The position numbers and the translations under genes were made by a program. The notes below the pieces were generated by a model. That model did no database searches. It was not told where the DNA came from and worked only from the letters and a program-made list of their open reading frames with translations. 64,000 nt of DNA from an uncultured Collinsella sp. (GTDB lineage Bacteria > Actinomycetota > Coriobacteriia > Coriobacteriales > Coriobacteriaceae), in the NCBI GenBank assembly GCA_900543275.1, contig UQQL01000002.1, forward strand, positions 8,036 to 72,035, written 5' to 3'. Numbering within the stretch: position 1 is the stretch's first letter; each line of letters opens with the position of its first letter. Below, in pieces: positions 41,762-49,643 of this stretch.

Positions 41762-42619
41762 GTGGAAACGAATATTCAAAAGATGCGAGTGCTGCTCGAG
41801 ACGGTGCGTGCTGGCAGCTTTACGCGCGCTGCAGAGCGGCTGAGCTATTCGCAGTCGGGCGTGAGTCGCATGGTAGGCGACCTTGAGACCGATTGGGGTT
41901 TTAAGGTGCTCGACCGCAGCCGCGAGGGCGTGGTGCTTTCTGCCGATGGGCGGCAGATCATGCCGGCGGTTGAGGCACTCTGCGAGGAGTTTGGCCGCCT
42001 GCAGCGACATGTGGACGAGATGCGGGGGCTCATGCGCGGCAAGATCTGCATCGGTACGTTTTCGAGTGTGGCAACCCATGTACTGCCGCCGGTGATCGCG
42101 CGGTTTCGCGCTGATCACCCGGATGTCGATTACGAGCTTCTGATGGGTGATTACTCCGAGATTGAGCAATGGGTGGCGGAAGGCCGCTGCGACCTGGGCT
42201 TTATTCCACGCGAGCCATGCGGCGCCGGCATGGCGTCGCGGCCGTTGGTGCAAGACGAGCTGATGGCCGTGGTGCCAGCGGACTCCTCGCTTGCCACCGC
42301 GGAGGTCGTTTCCCTTGCCGATTTGGCCAACGAGCAGTTTATTCTGCTGGAACGCGGTAGCGACGACGAGATTACGCCGCTGTTTCGCCGCGCGGGCCTG
42401 GCGGTGCGCTCTAAGCTGTCGACCTGGGATGATTATGCGATTATGGCCATGGTCGAGGACGGTCTGGGCGTGAGCATTCTTCCGGCGCTCATCTTGCGGC
42501 GCTGCCAGTTCGATGTTGCCGTGCGCCCGCTCGAGGGGCATCCCCATCGGCAGATCAACGCGATATATCGCACGGCTGACGTTTCGCTTGCCGCCGCTCG
42601 ATTCCTTGAATACCTCTAA
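41762..42619 (+). CDS. LysR-family transcriptional regulator
   Basis: The 285-residue protein has a winged helix (MRVLLETVRAGSFTRAAERL, YSQSGVSRMVGDLE) and an effector domain with DDYAIMAMVEDGLGVSIL, nearly identical to the segment in the regulator at 2662. The start is GTG 41762 behind AAAGGTGGAGG. It probably regulates the divergent EamA exporter. It is the second EamA/LysR pair in the window. Confidence 0.92.
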   Translation: METNIQKMRVLLETVRAGSFTRAAERLSYSQSGVSRMVGDLETDWGFKVLDRSREGVVLSADGRQIMPAVEALCEEFGRLQRHVDEMRGLMRGKICIGTFSSVATHVLPPVIARFRADHPDVDYELLMGDYSEIEQWVAEGRCDLGFIPREPCGAGMASRPLVQDELMAVVPADSSLATAEVVSLADLANEQFILLERGSDDEITPLFRRAGLAVRSKLSTWDDYAIMAMVEDGLGVSILPALILRRCQFDVAVRPLEGHPHRQINAIYRTADVSLAAARFLEYL

Positions 42620-42678
42620 AAGCGCGTACCTGTTGTCCACTTTTGGACAATTCTCGGGGCTCGGTACATTTTCTTGTG

Positions 42679-42760
42679 AAATTGAACTTCCGGATAATGC
42701 GCCGCGCTATACTGCTTGCTAAATTGAACCTTGGTTCAATTCGTGTTCTATAAATTGAAC
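42679..42760 (+). promoter_or_regulatory. operator cluster of AAATTGAAC repeats before the XRE-aminotransferase gene
   Basis: AAATTGAAC occurs at 42679-42687, 42721-42729 and 42752-42760. The middle copy joins an inverted copy to make the perfect 18-bp palindrome ATTGAACC-TT-GGTTCAAT (42723-42740). A -10-like TATACT is at 42708-42713, between the first and second copies, and the third copy abuts the ribosome binding site. The XRE domain encoded just downstream is the obvious candidate ligand. Confidence 0.65.
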
Positions 42761-42781
42761 TTTGCCAGCAAGGAGGTTCTA

Positions 42782-44302
42782 GTGGCCCAAGAGACGTTTA
42801 GCGATCGCCTGCGACAGGCTATGTCCGATCGCGACGTTCGCCAGTCGGACGTAATCCGCGCATCGGAGATGCTCGGCAAAAAACTCGGCAAGAGTCAGAT
42901 GAGCCAATATGTGAGCGGCAAGACGATCCCGCGGCGCGATGTGGCAGAGCTGCTCGCCCGCATTTTGGAGGTCGATGTTACCTGGCTGCTTGCCGGTGGC
43001 GCCGATCAAGGCGAGACGTCCTCGTCCCATAACGTTGCCAAATCCGAACCTAGCCCCACGGCTCAAATTCCAAGGAGCGCCACCATGCGTACTTTTTCTA
43101 AATCCACCAAACTCGATAACGTCCTGTATGACGTGCGCGGTCCCGTCGTTGACGAGGCCGCCCGTATGGAGGACGAGGGCGAGCGCATCCTCAAGCTCAA
43201 TATCGGCAACCCGGCGCCCTTTGGTTTTCGCACGCCCGATGAGGTCATTAAGGACATGCGCCAGCAGCTGCCCGACTGCGAAGGCTATTCCAACTCGCGC
43301 GGCCTGTTCTCCGCGCGCAAGGCGATCATGCAGTACTCTCAGATCAAGGGCCTGCCCAATGTTCAGATGGAGCACATCTACACGGGCAACGGCGTGTCCG
43401 AACTCATTCAGCTTTCGATGAACGCGCTGCTCGACAATGGCGACGAGATTCTGATTCCCAGCCCCGACTATCCGCTCTGGACGGCGTGCGCAACCCTTGC
43501 CGGCGGTCATCCCGTTCACTATCTGTGTGATGAGCAAGCGGATTGGTATCCCGACCTGGAGGATATGGAGTCCAAGATCACGAGCGCGACCAAGGCCCTC
43601 GTCATCATCAACCCCAACAACCCCACGGGCTCTGTCTATCCGCGCGAGGTGCTCGAGGGCATCGTTGAGATCGCGCGCAGGCACCAGCTCATGATTTTTG
43701 CCGACGAGATCTACGACCGCCTGTGCATGGACGGCTACGAGCACGTCTCCATTGCATCACTCGCCCCCGACCTGCCCTGCGTCACCTTTAGCGGCCTTTC
43801 CAAGTCGCACATGATCGCGGGCTATCGTATTGGCTGGATGGTGCTTTCGGGTAACCAGCGCTGCATGAGCGACTTTATTATGGGCATCAACATGCTCTCG
43901 AACATGCGCCTGTGCTCCAACGTGCCAGCTCAGTCGATCGTCCAGACGGCGCTCGGCGGCCATCAGTCTGTTAACAACTATATCCGCCCCGGCGGTCGTG
44001 TCTACGAGCAGCGCAACTTTGTGTATGAGGCACTCAGCAAGATCGACGGCATCTCGGTGGTCAAGCCCCGCGCGGCGTTCTATATCTTCCCCAAGATGGA
44101 TGTGAAGAAGTTCAACATCACCGATGACGAGCAGTTTGCCCTCGACCTGCTGCACGAGAAGAAGATCCTCATCACGCGCGGCGGCGGCTTTAACTGGGGC
44201 GAGCCCGACCACTTCCGCATCGTGTACCTGCCGCGCATGGAAGTGCTCAAAGAGTCCCTCGAAGACCTCGCCGACTTCTTCGATCACTACCGTCAGAGCT
44301 AG
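42782..44302 (+). CDS. fusion of an XRE-type DNA-binding domain to an AlaA-like PLP aminotransferase
   Basis: The 506-residue protein has an N-terminal XRE helix-turn-helix (residues about 5-75, KSQMSQYVSGKTIPRRDVAE) and a Ser-rich linker (about 80-100). The remainder is a complete class I aminotransferase like AlaA: NPAPFGFRTPDEVI, NPNNPTGSVYP, SGLSKSHMIAGYRIGW with the PLP lysine, and a C-terminal Arg for carboxylate binding. AlaA makes alanine from pyruvate and glutamate. The fusion suggests an enzyme that also reports on its own substrate state at DNA. AAGGAGG precedes GTG 42782. Confidence 0.88.
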   Translation: MAQETFSDRLRQAMSDRDVRQSDVIRASEMLGKKLGKSQMSQYVSGKTIPRRDVAELLARILEVDVTWLLAGGADQGETSSSHNVAKSEPSPTAQIPRSATMRTFSKSTKLDNVLYDVRGPVVDEAARMEDEGERILKLNIGNPAPFGFRTPDEVIKDMRQQLPDCEGYSNSRGLFSARKAIMQYSQIKGLPNVQMEHIYTGNGVSELIQLSMNALLDNGDEILIPSPDYPLWTACATLAGGHPVHYLCDEQADWYPDLEDMESKITSATKALVIINPNNPTGSVYPREVLEGIVEIARRHQLMIFADEIYDRLCMDGYEHVSIASLAPDLPCVTFSGLSKSHMIAGYRIGWMVLSGNQRCMSDFIMGINMLSNMRLCSNVPAQSIVQTALGGHQSVNNYIRPGGRVYEQRNFVYEALSKIDGISVVKPRAAFYIFPKMDVKKFNITDDEQFALDLLHEKKILITRGGGFNWGEPDHFRIVYLPRMEVLKESLEDLADFFDHYRQS

Positions 44303-44325
44303 TGGGATAGAAGCTCCGCACTATG

Positions 44326-44365
44326 AAAAGCTCCCTGCAGTTGTTTTGCTGCAGGGAGCTTTCTT
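44326..44365. terminator. bidirectional terminator between the aminotransferase and deformylase-like genes
   Basis: AAAAGCTCCCTGCAG and CTGCAGGGAGCTTT form a 14-bp stem with T runs on both strands. Confidence 0.9.
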
Positions 44366-44377
44366 GAATCGGCGGAA

Positions 44378-44788
44378 CTATATTACGATTCCGTTGCAGT
44401 GGTCGATTTCGTGCTGGATGATCTCGGCGGTGTAGCCCGAGAAGTTCTTGATGCGGTGGACAAAGCTCTCGTCCAGATATTCCACCTTAATGCGACGATA
44501 ACGAGTGCAGGGACGCTCGCCGACGAGAGAAAGACACCCTTCGCTCGTCTGGTAGGCATTGACCTGCTCAAGAATTTGCGGGTTGTACATGAGCAGCGAC
44601 TTCCTGCCGTCCTTTACGCAGATGATGCGTTTGCGCACGCCGATCATGTTGGCGGCGAGGCCCACGCACTCGTGCTCATGCTCATGGAGCGTATCCAGAA
44701 GATCCTGTCCGGTCGTGGCATCTTCTGGGCCGGCGTCTTCGGAAGGCAGGCGCAAAAAGAACTCGGATTTCATGATGGGCTTAATCAT
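44378..44788 (-). CDS. peptide-deformylase homologue with substituted motif 1 glutamine
   Basis: The 136-residue protein keeps EGCLS and HEIDH (QHEIDHCNG), so the metal ligands and catalytic Glu are present. Motif 1 reads VGLAANM, where the usual Gln that stabilises the transition state is Met. It is shorter than housekeeping deformylase (about 170). Family membership is clear but activity is uncertain. It complements the homologue at 36676, which keeps Gln but lacks Glu. AAGGAG precedes ATG 44788. Confidence 0.85.
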   Translation of the reverse strand: MIKPIMKSEFFLRLPSEDAGPEDATTGQDLLDTLHEHEHECVGLAANMIGVRKRIICVKDGRKSLLMYNPQILEQVNAYQTSEGCLSLVGERPCTRYRRIKVEYLDESFVHRIKNFSGYTAEIIQHEIDHCNGIVI

Positions 44789-44833
44789 GGCGGGCTCCTT
44801 AGGGTGGACACGTTTGGTTCAGGCCATGATACC

Positions 44834-44845
44834 GCGACATGTCGC
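44834..44845. promoter_or_regulatory. 12-bp palindrome GCGACATGTCGC
   Basis: A perfect palindrome in the divergent spacer between the deformylase-like gene and the RGG-protein gene; a possible operator. Confidence 0.35.
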
Positions 44846-45002
44846 ATTAATGTGTGCACATAGATTCTGCAGCTAGATTGGCGGGTGAGACCATAAACTA
44901 ATGGACGTTTTGCCGAGAGGCATGAATGTTTAAAGCGCAAAGAGTGCGCGACGGGCCCCGCGAATGGGGCGATGATGCCCGAGAGGGCCAAGAAGGAGTC
45001 TC

Positions 45003-45914
45003 ATGTCTGAGAACGAAGAGATCATGAACGAGACCGAGAACGAGACCATGTCTGCCGAGGTTGAGGCAGTCGAGACCGTGGAGACCGAAGCTGCCGAGGT
45101 TGAGGCTGCTGACGAGGTTTCCGCCGAGGAGGAGGCCGAGGTTGTCGAGGCCGCCGTTGATTACGATGACGAAGAGCTGATGGACAAGATGCAGAAGGCC
45201 GCCCGCCTGCTGCGTAGCCGTCGCTTTGCTATTTCCAAGGAGGAGGAGGCCAAGGCCGAGCGCATGGCGAACATCGAGCGCGCCATCAAGCTTCTTGACC
45301 TCAAGCCCAAGATGGAGCAGAAGGAAATGTCCGACCTGCTGGGCATGCGCCTTCGTGAGCTCGATGGCCTGATGGCCGAGGCCGAGGCTGCCGACCTGGT
45401 CGGCCGCATCGACGACGCCGAGGGCGATATGCGCAAGATCGTCGTCTTCGCTGCCGAGGATGCCGCTGAGGGCCTGGTCGAGCTTGCCAATAAGAAGGAG
45501 AAGCTCCTGCCCGAGCTTTCTTACGAGGAGGCCACCGAGCTGATGGCCGCTCTCGATAAGGTTATTGCTCCGCTCGTCGCCATGGGTCTGGACGAGGACC
45601 GCGGTCCTCGCGGTGGCCGTGACGATCGCGGTGGTCGTGGCGGCGACCGTGGCGGTCGCGGCGGCTTTGGCGATCGCGGCGGCCGTGGTGGCGACCGTGG
45701 CGGTCGCGGTGGCGATCGCGGCGGCCGTGGCGGCTTTGGTGACCGCGGCGGCGACCGTGGCGGTCGCGGCGGCTTTGGTGGCAACCGTGGCGGCTATGGC
45801 GACCGCGGCGGCAACCGTGGCGGCTTCGGCGGCAACCGTGGTAACGACCGCGGCGGTCGCGGTGGCGACCGTGGCGGCCGCAACGGTGGCGGCTTCCGCG
45901 GCAACCGCTTCTAG
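45003..45914 (+). CDS. protein with acidic N-terminus, winged-helix-like core and RGG-repeat tail
   Basis: The 303-residue protein has three parts. Residues 1-57 are very acidic (repeated E, A, V). Residues about 58-195 are helical and resemble a winged-helix unit (ERAIKLLDLKPKMEQKEMSDLL, MRKIVVFAAEDAAEGL). Residues 196-303 are almost only Gly, Arg, Asp, Phe and Asn in RGG/RGGFG repeats. RGG tails bind RNA and are typical of eukaryotic proteins; in bacteria they are scarce. An RNA-associated, perhaps condensate-forming, role is inferred. AAGGAG precedes the ATG. The repeat DNA is low-complexity, so copy number may vary between strains. Confidence 0.85.
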   Translation: MSENEEIMNETENETMSAEVEAVETVETEAAEVEAADEVSAEEEAEVVEAAVDYDDEELMDKMQKAARLLRSRRFAISKEEEAKAERMANIERAIKLLDLKPKMEQKEMSDLLGMRLRELDGLMAEAEAADLVGRIDDAEGDMRKIVVFAAEDAAEGLVELANKKEKLLPELSYEEATELMAALDKVIAPLVAMGLDEDRGPRGGRDDRGGRGGDRGGRGGFGDRGGRGGDRGGRGGDRGGRGGFGDRGGDRGGRGGFGGNRGGYGDRGGNRGGFGGNRGNDRGGRGGDRGGRNGGGFRGNRF

Positions 45915-45916
45915 GG

Positions 45917-45943
45917 GTTACGCGGTTCTACGAACCGCGTAAC
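45917..45943. repeat. 12-bp hairpin directly after the RGG gene
   Basis: GTTACGCGGTTC and GAACCGCGTAAC pair around TAC. There is no T tract. Confidence 0.75.
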
Positions 45944-45960
45944 TAGTTGACGCTGCGCGC

Positions 45961-46052
45961 CCACCAGAGCGACAACTTGTCATTCAAAGAGGACGGCATG
46001 ACCAGAAGGTCTATGCCGTCCTCTTTTCATGCCAATTTGTTCGCTCTGGTGG
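45961..46052 (+). terminator. nested palindrome with a terminator at its core
   Basis: The inner stem GAGGACGGCATGACC / GGTCTATGCCGTCCTC (45989-46023) ends in TTTT and should terminate the RGG gene. Outer arms CCACCAGAGCG (45961-45971) and CGCTCTGGTGG (46042-46052) enclose it, giving a two-level fold of about 92 bp. Confidence 0.8.
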
Positions 46053-46097
46053 ACGCTCGCTGTCGTTGCCGAAATATCGGCGTTGCCTTTGTTGCCA

Positions 46098-46153
46098 TAG
46101 TCATTGGGGACGTTCTGGTTTGACTAGTCGTTTAAGAACGTCCCCAACGACTA
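46098..46153. repeat. 56-bp hairpin element with GGGGACGTTCT arms
   Basis: TAGTCATTGGGGACGTTCT and AGAACGTCCCCAACGACTA pair over 19 positions with one mismatch around an 18-bp loop. It lacks a T tract and shares GGGGAC with the R2 hairpins. Confidence 0.75.
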
Positions 46154-46159
46154 CATAGC

Positions 46160-46227
46160 ATGAGAGTGGATAATCTCCCGGTTTGAGCCTGCATTCAAGC
46201 TCAAAGTGGGAGATTATCCACTCTCAT
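46160..46227. repeat. 68-bp element with perfect 20-bp inverted ends
   Basis: The arms (46160-46179 and 46208-46227) begin ATGAGAGTGGATAATC and are perfectly complementary. The 28-bp centre has its own weak dyad (TTTGAGC/GCTCAAA). It follows the element at 46098-46153 by 6 bp. The stretch 45915-46267 holds only these palindromes. Confidence 0.88.
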
Positions 46228-46267
46228 TTGTTGTGTGTCCGAAAATCCACGCTCGTTTCTATGCTGC

Positions 46268-46855
46268 CTACATTTGCAGGAACAGTTCGTGGAGGCGGGT
46301 GTCTTCATCGAGTTCGGGATGGAAGGTTACGCCGAGCTGATTGCCCTGGCGGGCGGCGACGATGCGGCCATCGACCTCTGCCAAGGCCTTGGCGTCGCCG
46401 TGGACCTCGACGATGCGGGGCGCGCGGATAAACGTCAGCGGCACTTCACCGTCGATGTCGTCTACCTGTCCCTTGGTGCGAAAACTGCCGAGCTGTCTGC
46501 CATAGGCATTGCGCTCGACAAGTACATCCATGGTTGCCAAACGCGGCGTGCCCTTATCGTCATGGGCGGCAAGGTCGTGAGCCAGCAGAATCAGGCCGGC
46601 GCAGGTGCCCAGGACGGGCATGCCTTCAGCGATACGGGCACGAAGCTCCTCGAGCATGCCCAACTCATCAAGCAGTTTCCCTTGAACGGTGGACTCGCCG
46701 CCGGGAAGTACCAGACGGTCAAAGTTCTGCTTCAAATCAGCCGCCTGCCTCAGCTCAATACAACGTGCGCCCAGCTCGGACAGCCTCGCCTCGTGCTCGG
46801 CAAAAGCACCTTGGACCGCCAGCACAGCGACCGTCTGGTCTGCGTAATCGCTCAT
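46268..46855 (-). CDS. pdxT: pyridoxal 5'-phosphate synthase, glutaminase subunit
   Basis: The 195-residue class I glutaminase has PGGESTVQGKLL, the nucleophile Cys in GTCAGLILLA and the His-Glu pair in GVTFHPELDED. It supplies ammonia to PdxS for de novo vitamin B6 synthesis from glutamine, ribose 5-phosphate and glyceraldehyde 3-phosphate. It lies 20 bp downstream of pdxS in the same direction. GAAAGGA precedes ATG 46855. Confidence 0.97.
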   Translation of the reverse strand: MSDYADQTVAVLAVQGAFAEHEARLSELGARCIELRQAADLKQNFDRLVLPGGESTVQGKLLDELGMLEELRARIAEGMPVLGTCAGLILLAHDLAAHDDKGTPRLATMDVLVERNAYGRQLGSFRTKGQVDDIDGEVPLTFIRAPRIVEVHGDAKALAEVDGRIVAARQGNQLGVTFHPELDEDTRLHELFLQM

Positions 46856-46875
46856 GTGCGATCCTTTCTGCCGGA

Positions 46876-47766
46876 CTAGCGTCCGCGCTCTTCCATGATG
46901 ATCTCGATCTCGTCGGCGTTGATGCCGACCATGGCCTCGCCCAGGTCCTCCGAAAGCTCAGCGATGAGCTTGGCGTCGGTGAAGTTGGCCACGGCCTTGA
47001 CGATGGCGGCGGCGCGCTTGGCCGGGTCGCCGCTCTTAAAGATGCCCGATCCGACAAAGACGCCTTCGGCGCCCAGCTGCATCATCAGCGCGGCGTCGGC
47101 AGGGGTCGCTACGCCGCCGGCGGCAAAGTTCACGATGGGAAGCTTGCCCGTGGCATGGACTTCGCGCACCAGCTCGACCGGAACCTGCAGCTGCTTGGCT
47201 GCCTCAAAGAGCTCGTCGTCACGCAGGGCAACAACGTCGCGGATCTGCTTTTGGATCTTGCGCATGTGGCGCACGGCCTGGACCACGTCGCCCGTGCCCG
47301 GCTCGCCCTTGGTGCGGATCATCGTGGCGCCCTCGGCGACGCGACGCAGCGCCTCGCCCAGGTCGCGGGCACCGCAGACAAACGGGACGTCAAACTGGGT
47401 CTTGTCGATGTGGTAGACATCGTCGGCGGGGGAGAGAACCTCGGACTCGTCGATGTAGTCGATCTCGATGGCCTGAAGGACCTGCGCCTCGACGATGTGG
47501 CCGATGCGGCACTTGGCCATGACGGGGATGGAGACGGCCTCCTGAATGCCCTTGATCATCTTGGGGTCACTCATGCGCGACACGCCGCCGGCGGCACGGA
47601 TGTCGGCCGGGATGCGCTCGAGAGCCATGACGGCGCAGGCGCCTGCCTCCTCGGCGATACGTGCCTGCTCGGGCGTGGTGACGTCCATGATGACGCCGCC
47701 CTTGAGCATCTGCGCGAGCTCGCGGTTGAGTTTGACGCGATCGGCCTTGCTGGTCTGTTCTGCCAT
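46876..47766 (-). CDS. pdxS: pyridoxal 5'-phosphate synthase, synthase subunit
   Basis: The 296-residue TIM barrel is highly conserved: [41 protein letters not shown] (catalytic Lys), [21 protein letters not shown] and [11 protein letters not shown]. It forms the dodecameric core with PdxT. AAGGGAG precedes ATG 47766. Transcription is divergent from pdxR, whose product probably controls it in response to pyridoxal phosphate. Confidence 0.98.
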   Translation of the reverse strand: MAEQTSKADRVKLNRELAQMLKGGVIMDVTTPEQARIAEEAGACAVMALERIPADIRAAGGVSRMSDPKMIKGIQEAVSIPVMAKCRIGHIVEAQVLQAIEIDYIDESEVLSPADDVYHIDKTQFDVPFVCGARDLGEALRRVAEGATMIRTKGEPGTGDVVQAVRHMRKIQKQIRDVVALRDDELFEAAKQLQVPVELVREVHATGKLPIVNFAAGGVATPADAALMMQLGAEGVFVGSGIFKSGDPAKRAAAIVKAVANFTDAKLIAELSEDLGEAMVGINADEIEIIMEERGR

Positions 47767-47858
47767 GGTTGCTCCCTTGGTTGGCATGTGCATTGCTTGA
47801 CGGAACATCCTATCGGGGTTCTGGGTATGGCGAAATACTCAGTTTTCGAGATAATAAC

Positions 47859-47900
47859 AAGGTCAGACTAATGCCAGATTGAATGACTCGATAAGGTCAG
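47859..47900. promoter_or_regulatory. candidate PdxR operator with direct AAGGTCAG repeats
   Basis: AAGGTCAG occurs at 47859-47866 and 47893-47900, 34 bp apart, in the 145-bp spacer between pdxS and pdxR. MocR-type PdxR proteins commonly bind direct repeats in this setting. Confidence 0.55.
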
Positions 47901-47911
47901 GTGACAAACTC

Positions 47912-49348
47912 ATGCTTGACTATAATTTGGAAAACCGCGGCGAAGCATCGCTCTATGAGTATGTTTACCAGCAAATTCGAGATGATATTGTTGCCGGGCG
48001 CATTGCGGCGGGGGAGCATCTTCCATCTAAGCGCGCCTTTGCGAGTCATCTGGGAATCAGCGTCATTACCATCGAGAATGCATATAGCCAGTTGCTTGCC
48101 GAGGGCTATATCTGCTCAAAACCGCGGCGTGGTTACTACGCGTGCGAGCTTCCCGATGCACCGGTTTTGTCTTTGGCTGAGACGGAGCTTGATCGAGATT
48201 CCGCTCCTGCGGGTCTTAACGCACATGATGCTGATGGACGGGTCGAGCAATTCGCCCCGCTCTCTCCTTCCGCTTTGGAAGCCGCGCGGCTTTGGCAAAG
48301 CGCGCTACGGGCGACGCTGGCATCCGAAGACGAACGCGAAATCTTTTCGCCCGCGCCGGCGCAGGGCACCGCTCGGCTGCGACGTGCGATTGCGCACCAT
48401 CTACGCGGGACGAGGGGTATGAATGTCGACCCCAACAACATTGTTATCGGTGCGGGCGCCCAGTTGCTCGATACCATGTTGGTTCAGTTGCTTGGAGCCG
48501 ACAAGGTGTATGCCGTTGAGGATCCGGGCTATCTGCGCCTGACGCGCATCTATCAGGCTATGGGTTGCGAAGTGCGTCATATCCCGTTGGACGGTGAAGG
48601 CGTGGACTTGAGTGCTCTGCAGAAAACCGGGGCGGATGTCCTTCACCTGATGCCGTCTCACCAATATCCGACCGGCCTTGTGACGAGCATTGCGCGTCGC
48701 TATGCCCTGCTGAGCTGGGCCGCCGAGCAGCCGGACCGGTATCTCATCGAAGATGACTTTGATTGTGAGTTTCGCCTTGCCGGCAAGCCGATTCCCGCGC
48801 TCGCGTCGATCGATGCCGCCCAATCGGTCATCTACACCAACACCTTTTCAAAAAGTCTGTCGTCGGCCCTGCGTTTGGCGTATATGGTCCTGCCTGATGA
48901 GCTGATGGAACGGTTTAGGCGCAACCTTGGTTTTTACGCCTCGTCGGTGAGTTCTGTTGACCAGGTCGCTTTGGCTCGTTTACTGGAATCAGGCGATTAC
49001 GAGCGCCATGTAAACCGGGTCCGCGTTCGCGCTCGCGGGACACGCGATGGCCTGGCGTCGCTTGTACGGAAAGCGTTTCCAGCAGGGGAGGTCTCGATCG
49101 AGCATGCAGACGCGGGCCTTTACTGCGCCGTGGTTGCGGAGTGCGAAGCGGATGAAAGCTCTTTTACGCGGGCCCTCACGCGCTCGGGTATTCCGTTTAT
49201 CGATATCAGTGACTGTTATTGGTGTGCCGATGGCGCATCTGTCCCTGAAAACTCAAGTCAAATTCTTGTTCAGTATGACGATCTGAGTCTAAAAGTGTTA
49301 AATACCTTGGAATTGCAGTTGATGGAGGATACTCTGCAACCTAAGTGA
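47912..49348 (+). CDS. pdxR: MocR/GntR-family regulator of vitamin B6 synthesis
   Basis: The 478-residue protein has a GntR winged helix (SLYEYVYQQIRDDIVAGRIA, HLPSKRAFASHLGISVITI) and an aminotransferase-like domain that keeps the PLP lysine (TNTFSKSLSSALRLAYM). Such proteins sense PLP and regulate pdxST, which lies divergent here. ATG 47912 follows AAGGTCAGGTGA; earlier in-frame codons from 47879 lack a good site. Its final codon and TGA stop (49346-49348) lie within the 119-bp repeat that starts at 49343. Confidence 0.92.
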   Translation: MLDYNLENRGEASLYEYVYQQIRDDIVAGRIAAGEHLPSKRAFASHLGISVITIENAYSQLLAEGYICSKPRRGYYACELPDAPVLSLAETELDRDSAPAGLNAHDADGRVEQFAPLSPSALEAARLWQSALRATLASEDEREIFSPAPAQGTARLRRAIAHHLRGTRGMNVDPNNIVIGAGAQLLDTMLVQLLGADKVYAVEDPGYLRLTRIYQAMGCEVRHIPLDGEGVDLSALQKTGADVLHLMPSHQYPTGLVTSIARRYALLSWAAEQPDRYLIEDDFDCEFRLAGKPIPALASIDAAQSVIYTNTFSKSLSSALRLAYMVLPDELMERFRRNLGFYASSVSSVDQVALARLLESGDYERHVNRVRVRARGTRDGLASLVRKAFPAGEVSIEHADAGLYCAVVAECEADESSFTRALTRSGIPFIDISDCYWCADGASVPENSSQILVQYDDLSLKVLNTLELQLMEDTLQPK

Positions 49349-49461
49349 GTGGACTTTTGGCACTTTGGTGACCAGGCAGTTTTGTAACAAGCTATCTACC
49401 TGCGGTTTTGAAAAGCAGGATGACTGGTCTGCTCGGGATGTTCCAAAAAGTCTACTCACTT
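49343..49461 (+). repeat. 119-bp palindrome-ended element, copy A (family R1)
   Basis: The ends AAGTGAGTGGACTTTT and AAAAAGTCTACTCACTT form a 16-bp inverted repeat with one mismatch. ACCTGCGG starts at offset 55, as in copies B and C. No target-site duplication is visible. The pdxR stop is inside it. Confidence 0.9.
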
Positions 49462-49494
49462 GCCGCGCAAAGCTTCCGCACGAGAAAAAATGGG

Positions 49495-49560
49495 GTTTTC
49501 AACAGGGCCCCGTCCAGTTCTTGGCAAGCTTTTGGTCAGTTGGGGAGGGCTGTTGAAAAC
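49495..49560. repeat. 66-bp element with 11-bp inverted ends
   Basis: GTTTTCAACAG and CTGTTGAAAAC bound an interior with GGCCCCGTCCAG and TTGGGGAGGG. It lies between R1 copy A and the nuclease-fold gene. Confidence 0.65.
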
Positions 49561-49643
49561 TTGACAGTCCGTTCGACGCCATTTACGCTGCGTTCGCGCC
49601 ATAGCGAGACCGGCTGGGTTGAAATTCGTGTTTTCCTGTGCCT

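Noticed and set aside
46534..47871. 445-codon open frame on the plus strand
   Set aside because: Antisense to pdxT and pdxS, which are unmistakable.
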